A DNA stretch of 30,677 nucleotides, from NCBI GenBank assembly GCA_016875695.1, contig VGPB01000001.1, positions 1-30,677 of the forward strand. The letters are read 5' to 3'. The stretch's first letter is position 1. Each line of letters begins with the position of its first letter. The notes beneath the pieces were generated by a model. It worked only from the letters and a program-made list of their open reading frames with translations. It was not told the DNA's origin and did no database searches. A program made the position numbers and the translations under genes. Source of the DNA: Chloroflexota bacterium. Its GTDB lineage: Bacteria; Chloroflexota; Dehalococcoidia; UBA2979. This document shows positions 22,980-30,677 of the stretch, in pieces.

Positions 22980-24740
22980 CTACTTGTCGAGCCAGATATT
23001 CTTGGCCTGCGCACCCCAATCATAATAATACGTGTCTGTGCCGAGCGCGCCCACCGAGCGGTAGCCGCGCAGCCAGGGCTGGTACGTGGCGAAGGCCATA
23101 GCGGTCGGCTTCTCCACGCGATACGCCTGATCCAGCACCTTGTCCCAGATCTTGCGATGGACCTCCTTGCGGCGATCCTTGTTCAGCTCGCTGCGCTGCT
23201 GGTCGGCCCAGGCGTCGATCTCGGCGTCTTTGATCCGCCAGCGGTTGCCCGGCGAGTCCGAGCGCACGTGGGCGTAGAAGAAGTTGTCTGCGTCGAACCC
23301 CACCGTGAGCCACCCGTCCGCCAAGTCGGCGAACTTGGCGCTCACCCATTGCGAGTTGAACTCGGTGTAGTCGACGCGCTTGGCGGCGAACTTGATGCCG
23401 GCCTGCCGCATTTGGTTGACTAGCACCTCGTTCGGACGGCTGTTGGAGGTGTCCGAGTAGTTGTTGAAGATCATCTCGAGCTCGAGGTTTTCCTGGCCGG
23501 CCGCAACCAGCAGCGCCTTTGCCTCCGTGCGATCGGTGCGCCACCACTTGCCCAGCAGCCCGGAATCGGCCGTCGGCGCCTTGTCGAACAGGAAGTTCCA
23601 CGCGATCGTCGGCATCGTCACGGCGTAGCCCGCCATCACGACTTGCTCGATCTCCTTGCGATCCATCGCCAGGCTCACCGCGCGGCGGATGCGCACGTCC
23701 TGGTACTTCGGGTTGTCCAGGTTGAACGAGATCGCGAATGTGCTGTACGTCTGCGCACCAACGGTGGTCTGGATCTCCGGGTTGGTTTTGAGCATCTGCT
23801 CGAGGTCGGTGGCGTTCGTGCCCACGATGTAGCCGAAGTCAATCTGCCCGGCGCGGAACGCCGCCAACTGCGCGGCACCGTCGATCATCGTGCGGTACTC
23901 CATCCCGTCGAGGAGCACCTTGCCGTCGAAGTAGTCCGGGTTCTTGCTGAAGGCCACCTGGGTGGACTTCATATCCTTGAGGATCATCGGCCCGGTCCCG
24001 ACGGCCTTCCGATCGATCTCGCCGGCGTCCACCAGTTCCTTCGGGTGGATGGTCAGGTAGCGCCCGGCGAGCGGAATCACAAAGTCCGGCTGCGGCTTGT
24101 TCAGCGTGATCTTCAGCGTGGAGTCGTTCGGCGCTTCGACCGACTTCATGTTGCTGAAGTACGCCTTGTGCACACCGTCCTTGGCGTAGCGCTCGTAGGC
24201 AGCCCTGACGTCGCTGGCCACGAAGGGGCGCCCGTTGAGCGGTGCGATGTTCTGCCACTTGATGCCCGGCTTGATCGTGAACGTCGCGGTCAGTCCGTCC
24301 GGCGTGACCTCCCAGCTCTGCGCGAGCTCCGGCACGATCTCGTACTTGAACGGCGAGGCGTCGACGCCCTTCTTGAAGCCAATCAGGCGGTTGTAGACGG
24401 TGTTCGGGATCGTGATCGTGCCGCCCGCCGCCGACTTCGTCGGGTCGATCGTCGAGGCTTCCCAGGTCGTCCCGACCACCAGCGTGCCGCCCGCCTTCGG
24501 CGTTTTCCCCGCAGGCTCCGGGAAGTTGTACGGAATCCGCTTGCCGCCAACGTCCACGCCGTCGAGCTGGGCTGCGACGGTGGTCGCGCCCGCACTGGGC
24601 CCGCCGCTCGCGCCGCTGTCGCCCTCGTCGTCAGAGCCGCAGCCGATCAGCGCCACGGCCGCGAGCCCGGCGCCGCCGAGGGCGCTCGTGCGCAGCAGTG
24701 CCCGCCGGCCGACGCGCCGTGACATCTCTTCAGGAACCAT
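22980..24740 (-). CDS. Peptide/solute ABC transporter substrate-binding lipoprotein (SBP_bac_5)
   Basis: 586 residues. The N-terminus has twin arginines (GRRALLRTSALGG) and a lipobox ending at C34 (ALIGC), so probably a Tat-exported lipoprotein. The body is family-5 (DppA/OppA-like): GGTLVVGTTWEASTIDP, then VVPELAQSW-like EIVPELAQSWEVTPDG, FTIKPGIKWQ, and VRIRRAVSLAMDRKEI. It binds an oligopeptide or other small solute outside the membrane. ATG 24740 has GGAGGT 4 nt upstream. No permease or ATPase genes are adjacent; it is the last gene of a leftward catabolic cluster and ends at the 58-bp palindrome. Confidence 0.95.
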   Translation of the reverse strand: MVPEEMSRRVGRRALLRTSALGGAGLAAVALIGCGSDDEGDSGASGGPSAGATTVAAQLDGVDVGGKRIPYNFPEPAGKTPKAGGTLVVGTTWEASTIDPTKSAAGGTITIPNTVYNRLIGFKKGVDASPFKYEIVPELAQSWEVTPDGLTATFTIKPGIKWQNIAPLNGRPFVASDVRAAYERYAKDGVHKAYFSNMKSVEAPNDSTLKITLNKPQPDFVIPLAGRYLTIHPKELVDAGEIDRKAVGTGPMILKDMKSTQVAFSKNPDYFDGKVLLDGMEYRTMIDGAAQLAAFRAGQIDFGYIVGTNATDLEQMLKTNPEIQTTVGAQTYSTFAISFNLDNPKYQDVRIRRAVSLAMDRKEIEQVVMAGYAVTMPTIAWNFLFDKAPTADSGLLGKWWRTDRTEAKALLVAAGQENLELEMIFNNYSDTSNSRPNEVLVNQMRQAGIKFAAKRVDYTEFNSQWVSAKFADLADGWLTVGFDADNFFYAHVRSDSPGNRWRIKDAEIDAWADQQRSELNKDRRKEVHRKIWDKVLDQAYRVEKPTAMAFATYQPWLRGYRSVGALGTDTYYYDWGAQAKNIWLDK

Positions 24741-24880
24741 CCAGACCTCCACTACGTACGCGGGGTGACGGAGAATGTACGCACGCAGCCGGCTCCTGGA
24801 TGTACCGCCCCGCGCCCGCCCGTGCGCGTGGCCCGTGCACGTCGAGCCAGATGCGCTCGCCCCGGCGCGCGGCGAGCCGC

Positions 24881-25717
24881 CTACGGCAGCCCGGCCCGCG
24901 GCGCCTCCACGCGGAGCTGCAGGATGCGGCCCGCCGCCTTGCCGGCGCAGCCCTCCGCGGAGAAGCCGGGCGCCGTGAGGATGTAGAGCGTCCGGCCGTC
25001 CTCGCCGCCGAGCATGCACGCGTACGTGCCCGCCCCGGTCTCGACGCTGTCGGTGACACGCCCGCCTTCGAGCACGCGCACGACGCACTGCCCGCGCGCG
25101 TCGGCGAACCACAGCCCGCCACCCGCGTCCAGCGTGCAGCCGTCGGGCCCGCTGCCCTCGACCGCCGCCCACACGCGCCGCTCGCCCAGCGAGCCGTCCG
25201 CCCGCAGCTCGAACGCGCTCACGCAGCCGCCCGCCGTCTCCGCCACCATGAGCGTCGCGCCGTCCGGCGTAATCACGGAGCCGTTCGGGAAGCGCAGCCC
25301 CGCGGCGGCAGCCTCCACGTGCCCATCGGGCGTGACGTGCGCGAGCGCGGCCACGGGCGAGCCATCCGAGCTCGCCGCGCCGAAATTGCCGACGTACGCG
25401 TGCCCGCTCGCGCTCACCACCATGTCGTTGCACGGCCCCGTTGCCACCGCCGACAGGTCGGCGTGCTCGACGAGCGCGCCACCCTCGAGCCGCAGTACGC
25501 GCCGGTCGAGCATCGACACGACGAGCAGCCGCCCGTCGGGCAGCCAGCCCAGGCCGGACGGCTGCTGCGGCACCTCGACGATCCGCTCGCGCACGCCGTC
25601 CGGCGTGACTGCGTACACCGCGTGCTGGAAGAAGTCGCTGTACCACAGCCGCCCCTCGTGCCAGCGCGGCCCTTCCCCAAAGTCGATACCGTCGACCAGC
25701 ACATCGAGCGTCGCCAC
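24881..25717 (-). CDS. SMP-30/gluconolactonase/LRE-family protein
   Basis: 278 residues forming a six-bladed propeller pattern: F-G-E-G-P-R-W-H (metal-binding Glu), W-Y-S-D near the start, PSGLGWLPDGRLLVVSM, GPCNDMVV (Asn/Asp ligands), FPNGSVITPDGATLMVAET and GPDGCTLDAGGGLWFA (Asp ligand). Members are divalent-metal lactonases or related hydrolases. The substrate is unknown; neighbours suggest a catabolic route. It starts 16 bp after the hydrolase stop, in one operon. Confidence 0.93.
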   Translation of the reverse strand: MATLDVLVDGIDFGEGPRWHEGRLWYSDFFQHAVYAVTPDGVRERIVEVPQQPSGLGWLPDGRLLVVSMLDRRVLRLEGGALVEHADLSAVATGPCNDMVVSASGHAYVGNFGAASSDGSPVAALAHVTPDGHVEAAAAGLRFPNGSVITPDGATLMVAETAGGCVSAFELRADGSLGERRVWAAVEGSGPDGCTLDAGGGLWFADARGQCVVRVLEGGRVTDSVETGAGTYACMLGGEDGRTLYILTAPGFSAEGCAGKAAGRILQLRVEAPRAGLP

Positions 25718-25733
25718 CGCGCGCCTCGCCCGC

Positions 25734-26687
25734 CTACGCGCGCGGCAGCGCGGCGCTCAGGAAGCCATCGAGCGCACTCGCGAAGTCCGCCGGGTTGTCG
25801 GAGTGCACGTTGTGCGTTGCGCGCGCGATCACCACCAGCCGCGCGTCGCGCATGGCCGCCACCGTACGCTCCGCGGCGTCGTGCGCGAGAATCTTGCTGT
25901 CGGCGCCGCGAAACAACAGCGTCGGCACCGCGATCGCGCGCACGTCGGCCCACATCGCCTCGTCCGCGCGGTCGCGGCGCGCCTGCTGCGTGGCCTTCTC
26001 CTCGGCGGGCTGCTCGCGAGGCCGGTAATCCTGCTTCCACGTCCAGCCCTCCGCCGTCTGCTTCAGACTGTGCGTGAGGCTGTACTGCAGGTGCTCCGGC
26101 GCTCGATGCGGCATGAACTTCCCGGCGCGCTCGAGGAAGTCCTCGACGCGGCTCAGCGTCTCGGTGGCTTCGCGGAACTGCTCCATCTCGATTTGCCCCG
26201 CGCGCATCGTCTCCGGCGCGATGTCGACGATACCGAGCGCGGCGAGGCCCGCGGGGTGCTCCGCCGCGAAGCGGATCGCGTTCATGCCGCCCATCGACAT
26301 GCCGACGAGCGCGTACGACGCGTAGCCGAGGTGCGCGATGAACTGGCGCGTGTCCTCCAACATCAGCTCGTTGTTGTCCAGGTCGAGCTGGTCGCCGGGC
26401 GTCCACTCCGTGTCGCCGTGCCTGCGCTGGTCGAGCGCGACGAGGTGGTAGCGGTCGCGCAGCAGCAGCGCGGCCATGTCCCATGTGTGCGCCGTCAGCG
26501 AGCCGCCGTGCAGCAGCACGACGTGCGGCAGGTGTGCGTTCCCCCAGTCGAGGTAGTGGAAGCGGATGCCGTTGAGCTGCAGCCAGTGATCCTCCGGCCG
26601 CACGATCGCGGATGGGTTGAGCCCCGCAGCCTTCGCAGCCGCTGCCATCAGCTTGCTGTAGTCGGTCTGGCCGGTCGTCGCAGTCAT
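25734..26687 (-). CDS. Alpha/beta hydrolase
   Basis: 317 residues. Oxyanion-hole HGG (VVLLHGGSLTAHTW), nucleophile elbow G-M-S-M-G-G with Ser, probable acid Asp in LLFRGADSKIL, and His in ATHNVH near the C-terminus form a complete catalytic triad. A lid region (about 165-230) is rich in charged residues. It hydrolyses an ester, lactone or carbon-carbon bond of unknown substrate. It lies between the acyl-CoA dehydrogenase and the SMP-30-like gene on the same strand. Confidence 0.94.
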   Translation of the reverse strand: MTATTGQTDYSKLMAAAAKAAGLNPSAIVRPEDHWLQLNGIRFHYLDWGNAHLPHVVLLHGGSLTAHTWDMAALLLRDRYHLVALDQRRHGDTEWTPGDQLDLDNNELMLEDTRQFIAHLGYASYALVGMSMGGMNAIRFAAEHPAGLAALGIVDIAPETMRAGQIEMEQFREATETLSRVEDFLERAGKFMPHRAPEHLQYSLTHSLKQTAEGWTWKQDYRPREQPAEEKATQQARRDRADEAMWADVRAIAVPTLLFRGADSKILAHDAAERTVAAMRDARLVVIARATHNVHSDNPADFASALDGFLSAALPRA

Positions 26688-26724
26688 CCGTCGAGCTCCT
26701 TCTGCGTACGTCGCTGCGTGTGTG

Positions 26725-27933
26725 CTAGCCGCGCGGCAGCCCTAACCCGCGCGTCGTGATGATGTTGCGCTGGATCTCCGACGATCCTCCCCCGATTGTC
26801 GAGGGAATCAAGCGAATGTAGCCTTCGATGTGTGCACCACGTAGCGGCGCCTCCACGTCGCCCGGCCACAGCTGCCCGAACAGCCCGAACGTCCGCACGC
26901 CCACGCGGTGCAGCTCCTGGCCGTGCTCCGAGGAGAACATTTTCGCCACCGACACCTCGTGGTTCGACACCATGCCCGCCGTCGGGACCGACGCGACGCG
27001 CAGCGAGAAGTTGTACGCCACCTCGATCGCGATCGCGCGGTCCGCCAGCCGCTCGCGCAGGTGTGGGTTGCGCCCGAGCACCGAGCACGCGTCTGAGCAC
27101 GCCACCGCAGCGAGCTCGCCGAAGCTCCGCCGCTGCCCCACCGCGTCCGAAATGCCGGAGCGCTCAAAGTCGAGCAGCGTCATGCCGACGTACCAGCCGC
27201 GATTGACCTTGCCAACGATGTTCGCGGCCGAGATGCGCACGTCCTCGAAGAACGTCTCGTTCATCTCGTGCCCCCATGCGGCGTCGATGAGCGGGTGCAC
27301 CATCAGCCCCGGCGTCTCGATGTCCTCCACGAGCACGAACGAGATGCCGCGGTGCTTCGGCGCATTCGGATCCGTGCGCACGAGCACGAACAACGCGTCC
27401 GCGAAGTGCGCCGACGACGTCCAGATCTTCTGCCCGTTGAATACGTACTCGTCGCCGCCGCGCACCGCGCGCATCTGCAGCGATGCGAGACCCGACCCCG
27501 CGCCCCGCTCGGAGTAGTCCTGCGCCCACGCCGTCGCGCCAGACAGGGTCTGCGGCAGGTAGCGCTGCTTCTGCTCCTCGCTGCCGTGCACGATGAGCGT
27601 CGGACCGAGCATCACCACGCCAGAGCCGCCGACCATCGGCGCGTGCGCGCGTGCCATCTCCTCGTTGAAGATGAACTGCTCCCAGGTCGACAGGCCCGCG
27701 CCGCCGTACTCGCGGGGCCAGTGCGGCGCGACCCAGCCGCGCTCCACCAGTGCGGCCGCCCAGTCCTCGGCGGCCGCGCGCAGCGTCGCGTCGGGGGCGC
27801 GGCGGTGGCGATACCAGCTCAGCATCCCGGCGCCCACGCTGCCATCGCGGTGCGCCTCCGACAGCCGCGCGCCGATGAAGCGCGCCACCTCGGCGTGGAA
27901 CGCGGCCTGCGCCGGCGTGTCGTTCCAGTCCAT
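26725..27933 (-). CDS. Acyl-CoA dehydrogenase
   Basis: 402 residues, usual length. Order: N-terminal helical domain (VAPHWPREYGGAGLSTWEQ), beta domain (ATAWAQDYSERGAGSGLASL; FNGQKIWTSSAHFADALFVL) and C-terminal helical domain ending ISTIGGGSSEIQRNII-like (IPSTIGGGSSEIQRNIITTR), which binds FAD. It introduces the 2,3-double bond into an acyl-CoA. It resembles the large family of actinobacterial/Chloroflexi FadE enzymes; the substrate is unknown. It is the first gene of a leftward cluster of four and is divergent from the selenoprotein gene (175 bp apart). Confidence 0.96.
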   Translation of the reverse strand: MDWNDTPAQAAFHAEVARFIGARLSEAHRDGSVGAGMLSWYRHRRAPDATLRAAAEDWAAALVERGWVAPHWPREYGGAGLSTWEQFIFNEEMARAHAPMVGGSGVVMLGPTLIVHGSEEQKQRYLPQTLSGATAWAQDYSERGAGSGLASLQMRAVRGGDEYVFNGQKIWTSSAHFADALFVLVRTDPNAPKHRGISFVLVEDIETPGLMVHPLIDAAWGHEMNETFFEDVRISAANIVGKVNRGWYVGMTLLDFERSGISDAVGQRRSFGELAAVACSDACSVLGRNPHLRERLADRAIAIEVAYNFSLRVASVPTAGMVSNHEVSVAKMFSSEHGQELHRVGVRTFGLFGQLWPGDVEAPLRGAHIEGYIRLIPSTIGGGSSEIQRNIITTRGLGLPRG

Positions 27934-28108
27934 CGCGTCCCCTCTAGCGGCCTCCGCGCGATCCGGAGCCGCGTGGCCTCATGCCTCGACGAGCCTACTC
28001 CGTCGCGCGCCCCGCCGGGCGCTCGCCAGCGGCGGCGATTGACACGCGCACCGTGAACGCGAACGATAGGCAAAGCATCGACCCCCCCGGCGTGCACCAG
28101 GAGCCACC

Positions 28109-29188
28109 GTGAGCGTCACCATCCTCTACGAAGACGCGGGGACGGCGACCGCGCCGACCGCCGAGGCGAGCGGCGACGACCTGTGGCTCGGCCCGGCCGA
28201 GCTCGTTGCGGCGAGCGGCTGGGAGATCAAGCCGGAAGGCGTGTGCCGCGAGGAGATCTGCGTGCCGGTGCCCGCCGACCGCGCCGCGCAGCTCGTGCGC
28301 GACGGCGCCGGCGGCCAGTGGCTCAACCTCGCGGCGTTCGCGCGCTACATCGAGCAGCCGTACGCGCGCGACGACTCAGGCGGCGCGTGGGCGTTCGCCG
28401 CCCCCGCGAGCGAGCGCCGCACGGCGCTGCTCACGCTCGAAGCGCCCGATTTCACGCTCACCGACCTCGATGGCCGCGCCTACACGCTGTCCGCGTTCCG
28501 CGGGCAAAAGGTGCTACTCGCGCTCTGGGCCTCGTGGTGAGGCTGCCGCTTCGACCTGCCGGTCTGGCAGGCCTTCCGCACCGAGATGCACGACCAAGGC
28601 TTCGAGGTCATCACCGTCGCGTGTGAGACCAAGGGACGTGCCGGCGCCGAGCAGTGGCTCGCGGCGGCGCAGCCCAAGCATCCCTCGCTGATCGATCCGC
28701 ATCACCTCGTGCCGGAGCTGTACAACACGCGCAACGTGCCGGCCGTGTTCTGGATCGACGAGGCCGGGCGCATTGTGCGGGCGAACGATCCCATCTACAT
28801 CCGCCGCGAGAACCGTGAGACGCACGAGGTCACGATCAACGAGCGCTACCTCGAAGGTGTGCGTGACTGGATCCGCAACGGCTCCGCGAGTCGATGGGTG
28901 ACCGAGGCCGCCGAGACCGCGCGGCGCATCGGCGAGCCGGACGCCGCCGACACGCAGGCGCGCGCGCACTTCCGCCTCGGCATCTACCTGCACGAGCAAG
29001 GGCGCACGGACGAGGCGATCGCGCAGTTCAAGCGCGCGCACGAGCTCAAGCCCGACAACTGGAACTACAAGCGCCAGGCGTGGAACCTGGGCGACGCGCA
29101 GCGCGACTACGGCACGACGGTGATCGAGGCGATTCGCAACGGCACGATTCCGTTCTACCCGCCGCTCGAGATGCCGGACCCCGTGTAG
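28109..29188 (+). CDS. Thioredoxin-fold/TPR selenoprotein with in-frame UGA (Sec144)
   Basis: Read through the TGA at 28538-28540 this is a 359-residue protein. An N-terminal domain (1-~105) precedes a redoxin domain: EAPDFTLTDLDGRAYTLSAF, GQKVLLALWASW, then UGA, then GCRFDLPVWQ, the cis-Pro loop NVPAVFWIDEAG, and a C-terminal TPR-like helix pair (ARAHFRLGIYLHEQGRTDEA). In TlpA/ResA-type proteins the redox Cys follows directly after W-A-x-W, exactly where UGA stands; Cys146 would be its partner (U-G-C). A hairpin 20 nt after the UGA has a GGUCU loop. Frame and composition are unbroken on both sides. GTG 28109 has AGGAG 5 nt upstream. Probably a thiol/selenol oxidoreductase; no signal peptide seen. 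Confidence 0.85.
28541..28571 (+). promoter_or_regulatory. Candidate bacterial SECIS element
   Basis: CCTGCC (28555-28560) pairs with GGCAGG (28566-28571) around the loop GGTCT (28561-28565). The loop GG is 20 nt after the UGA, inside the roughly 16-37 nt window known for bacterial SECIS, and the GGUCU loop is the one found in the E. coli fdhF SECIS that SelB recognises. Confidence 0.75.
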
Positions 29189-29239
29189 AGCCCACTCGCT
29201 ATGCTGTCGCGCCATGAGCACGCGCGGCAACAGCGCCCG

Positions 29240-30507
29240 ATGACCGCCGGCGTTCCCGCGCCGGCGCGCCTGCGCCGCCACCCCTTCTTCGGCTGGTACA
29301 TCCTGCTCGCCAGCGCGACGAACAATTTCGTCGTGTTCGGCCTACGATCTGGGGCTTCGACATCTTCATCGAGCCGCTGCGCTAGGAGTTCGGCTGGAGC
29401 ACCGCCATCATCGCCGGCGGCTTCTCGATTCGCAGCTTTGAGGCTGGCTTCCTCGCGCCGTTCGTCGGCGTGCTCATCGATCGCTTCGGTCCGCAGCTCA
29501 TGCTCATCGCGGACACGCTGATCCTCGCGCTCGGCCTGCTCGCGTTCGCGTTGGTGCAATCGATCGAGATGTACTACCTCGCGAGCCTGCTAGTGGCGCT
29601 CGGCCAGAGCGTCGGCTCCTTCACCGCGTACTCGACTGCTGTGATGCGCTGGTTCGTACGCAAGCACGGCCGCGCGATCGGGCTGATGGACGCTGGCAAC
29701 GGCGCCGGCTACCTGCTCGTGCCGCTCGTCGCGTTCATCGTCACACACGCCGGCTGGCGCGCTGCGATGGTCGCCGGCGCGGTGCTGCTCGTCAGCATCG
29801 CGCTGCCGCTTGCGCTCTTCGTGCGCGACGCGCCAGCGCCGCCCGGCCTGCGGCCGGACGGCGACCCGCTCGACGCCGACTCGGCGCACGACACTGCGCT
29901 CGCAGGGCAGCAGGGCGCCTCCGTCGGCGAGGCGCTGCGCACGCCCGCGTTCTACCTCATGGTCGCGGCGCAAGCCGGAGGCGGCGCGCTGATCAGCGGC
30001 TGGACGGCGCACACGATCCCGCACCTGCGGGACGGCAGCTTCTCGCTCGCCGCCGCGACTACCGTCGGCGTCGTGTACGCGCTGTGCCAGCTCGCGTTCC
30101 GGCCCGCCGCGGGCGTCGTCGGCGACCGCGTGTGGCGTCGACGCATGCTCGTACTCGCGTACCTTTTGCAGGCGGTGGGCATCGTCGTGTTTGCGTTCGT
30201 GACGCGCGAGCGCGTGCTGCTGCTATCGTTATACTACGCGACCTTCGCGTTCGGACAGGCCGCGTGGAGCGTGCTGCAGATGTCGGTCGTCGCGGACCTG
30301 TTCGGCCCGCGCCGCTTCGCGATGATCTTCGGGCTGCTCGGCATCATGCAGGTGCCGGCGAGTCTCGCGTCGCCCGTGATCGCGGGCGCGGTGTTCGACG
30401 CGCGCAGTACGTACGTGCCGGTGTTCGTCGCCTACGCCGGCTGCGCCCTCGCCGCCGCGCTCGCGCTGGCGCTCAGCCGGCGCGCTCCGCTCGACGCCGG
30501 CGGCTAG
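29240..30507 (+). pseudogene. MFS transporter, broken by a frameshift and a TAG
   Basis: Reads as a major facilitator: HPFFGWYILLASATNNFVVFGL, then in the next frame IWGFDIFIEPLR, FGWSTAIIAGGFSIRSFEAG and LAPFVGVLIDRFGP, followed by about ten more membrane segments to 30507. Two lesions disrupt it: one missing base near 29345 (FGL to IWGF) and an in-frame TAG at 29383-29385 where relatives have Glu (L-R-E-E-F-G-W). The long frame from 29470 alone lacks the first two helices. It resembles monocarboxylate/oxalate-formate-type MFS proteins. It starts 51 bp after the selenoprotein gene, same strand. Substrate unknown. Confidence 0.85.
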
Positions 30508-30511
30508 CGGG

Positions 30512-30677
30512 CTACGCCGCGCGCGAGGCGAACGCGGGCAGCACCGCCTCGCCGAACAGCTGCACACCATCGAGCGCGGGCAGCTCCGGGAACACGAGAA
30601 ACACCCACGCGATGCCCGCCGCTTCGAGCGCACGCAGCCGCGCGACTACCTCGGCGGGCGTGCCGACGAGGGCGGCG
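30512..30677 (-). CDS. Luciferase-like (LLM) flavin oxidoreductase, C-terminus only
   Basis: The last 54 residues are visible: GTPAEVVARLRALEAAGIAW followed by VFLVFPELPALDGVQLFGEAVLPAF. The G-T-P-x-E-V-x-x-R-L...A-G-x-x-x-V pattern is the C-terminal end of LLM-class F420/FMN-dependent oxidoreductases. The rest is beyond the right edge. It is convergent with the MFS gene, 4 bp apart. Confidence 0.8.
   Translation of the reverse strand, partial: AALVGTPAEVVARLRALEAAGIAWVFLVFPELPALDGVQLFGEAVLPAFASRAA

Noticed and set aside
24762..25646. An 888-residue reading extending the solute-binding protein upstream
   Set aside because: The extension overlaps the SMP-30-like gene on the same strand in another frame and lacks family features. 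The lipoprotein signal at 24740 is the real N-terminus.
29383..29385. Pyrrolysine or other recoding at TAG in the MFS gene
   Set aside because: A frameshift 40 bases earlier also disrupts the gene and relatives have Glu here, so decay or error is simpler.
1..30677. CRISPR array, rRNA genes, insertion sequences, integrase
   Set aside because: No regular repeat-spacer pattern, rRNA-like stretch, transposase or recombinase motif was found on either strand.

Overview
The window looks like a high-GC, Gram-positive-type bacterium, most likely Chloroflexota (Dehalococcoidia-like) and less likely Actinomycetota. The pointers are a DevR/DosR-type regulator, a GAAC-N4-GTTC LexA box, an ImuB/DnaE2 mutasome with a DUF6504 protein, and very GC-rich codon use in the right half. 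This placement is inference; there is no rRNA or other marker to settle it.

Region 1 (about 128-14800) is a gene block of visibly lower GC that reads as a stress/dormancy island. It holds five universal stress protein genes (seven Usp domains), a YceI-like protein, a PAS histidine kinase, a DevR/DosR-like response regulator, a heptad-repeat helical protein, an ABM-like protein, a multicopper oxidase with an extra N-terminal blue-copper domain, a DoxX-like protein, an APC permease and several small membrane proteins. Eight sites resembling the DosR box (GGGAC-N4-GTCCC) lie before these genes, mostly 75-95 bp upstream of a start. I read this as a self-contained DosR-like regulon carrying its own two-component system. 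The block ends at 14755-14799 in the 3' half of a tRNA-Asp gene, a classic integration scar. No integrase is in the window.

Region 2 (14800-30677) is core-like, high-GC DNA. It has a 3-hydroxyacyl-CoA dehydrogenase; a frameshifted DM13 membrane protein; an SOS-controlled mutasome operon (imuB, DUF6504, dnaE2); a receiver-HPt phosphorelay protein; a leftward catabolic/uptake cluster (acyl-CoA dehydrogenase, alpha/beta hydrolase, SMP-30-like, solute-binding lipoprotein); a thioredoxin-fold/TPR gene; a broken MFS transporter; and the end of a luciferase-like monooxygenase.

The most striking item is the thioredoxin-fold gene at 28109-29188. Its redox motif is W-A-S-W-(UGA)-G-C, the frame stays open on both sides of the UGA, and 20 nt after the UGA a 6-bp hairpin carries a GGUCU loop like the SECIS of E. 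coli fdhF. I call it a selenoprotein.

Caveats: bases 1-127 repeat 18549-18675 exactly, and 127 is a common de Bruijn assembly k-mer, so the left edge may be an assembly artefact. Three genes each appear to lack one base, which could be decay or sequencing error.
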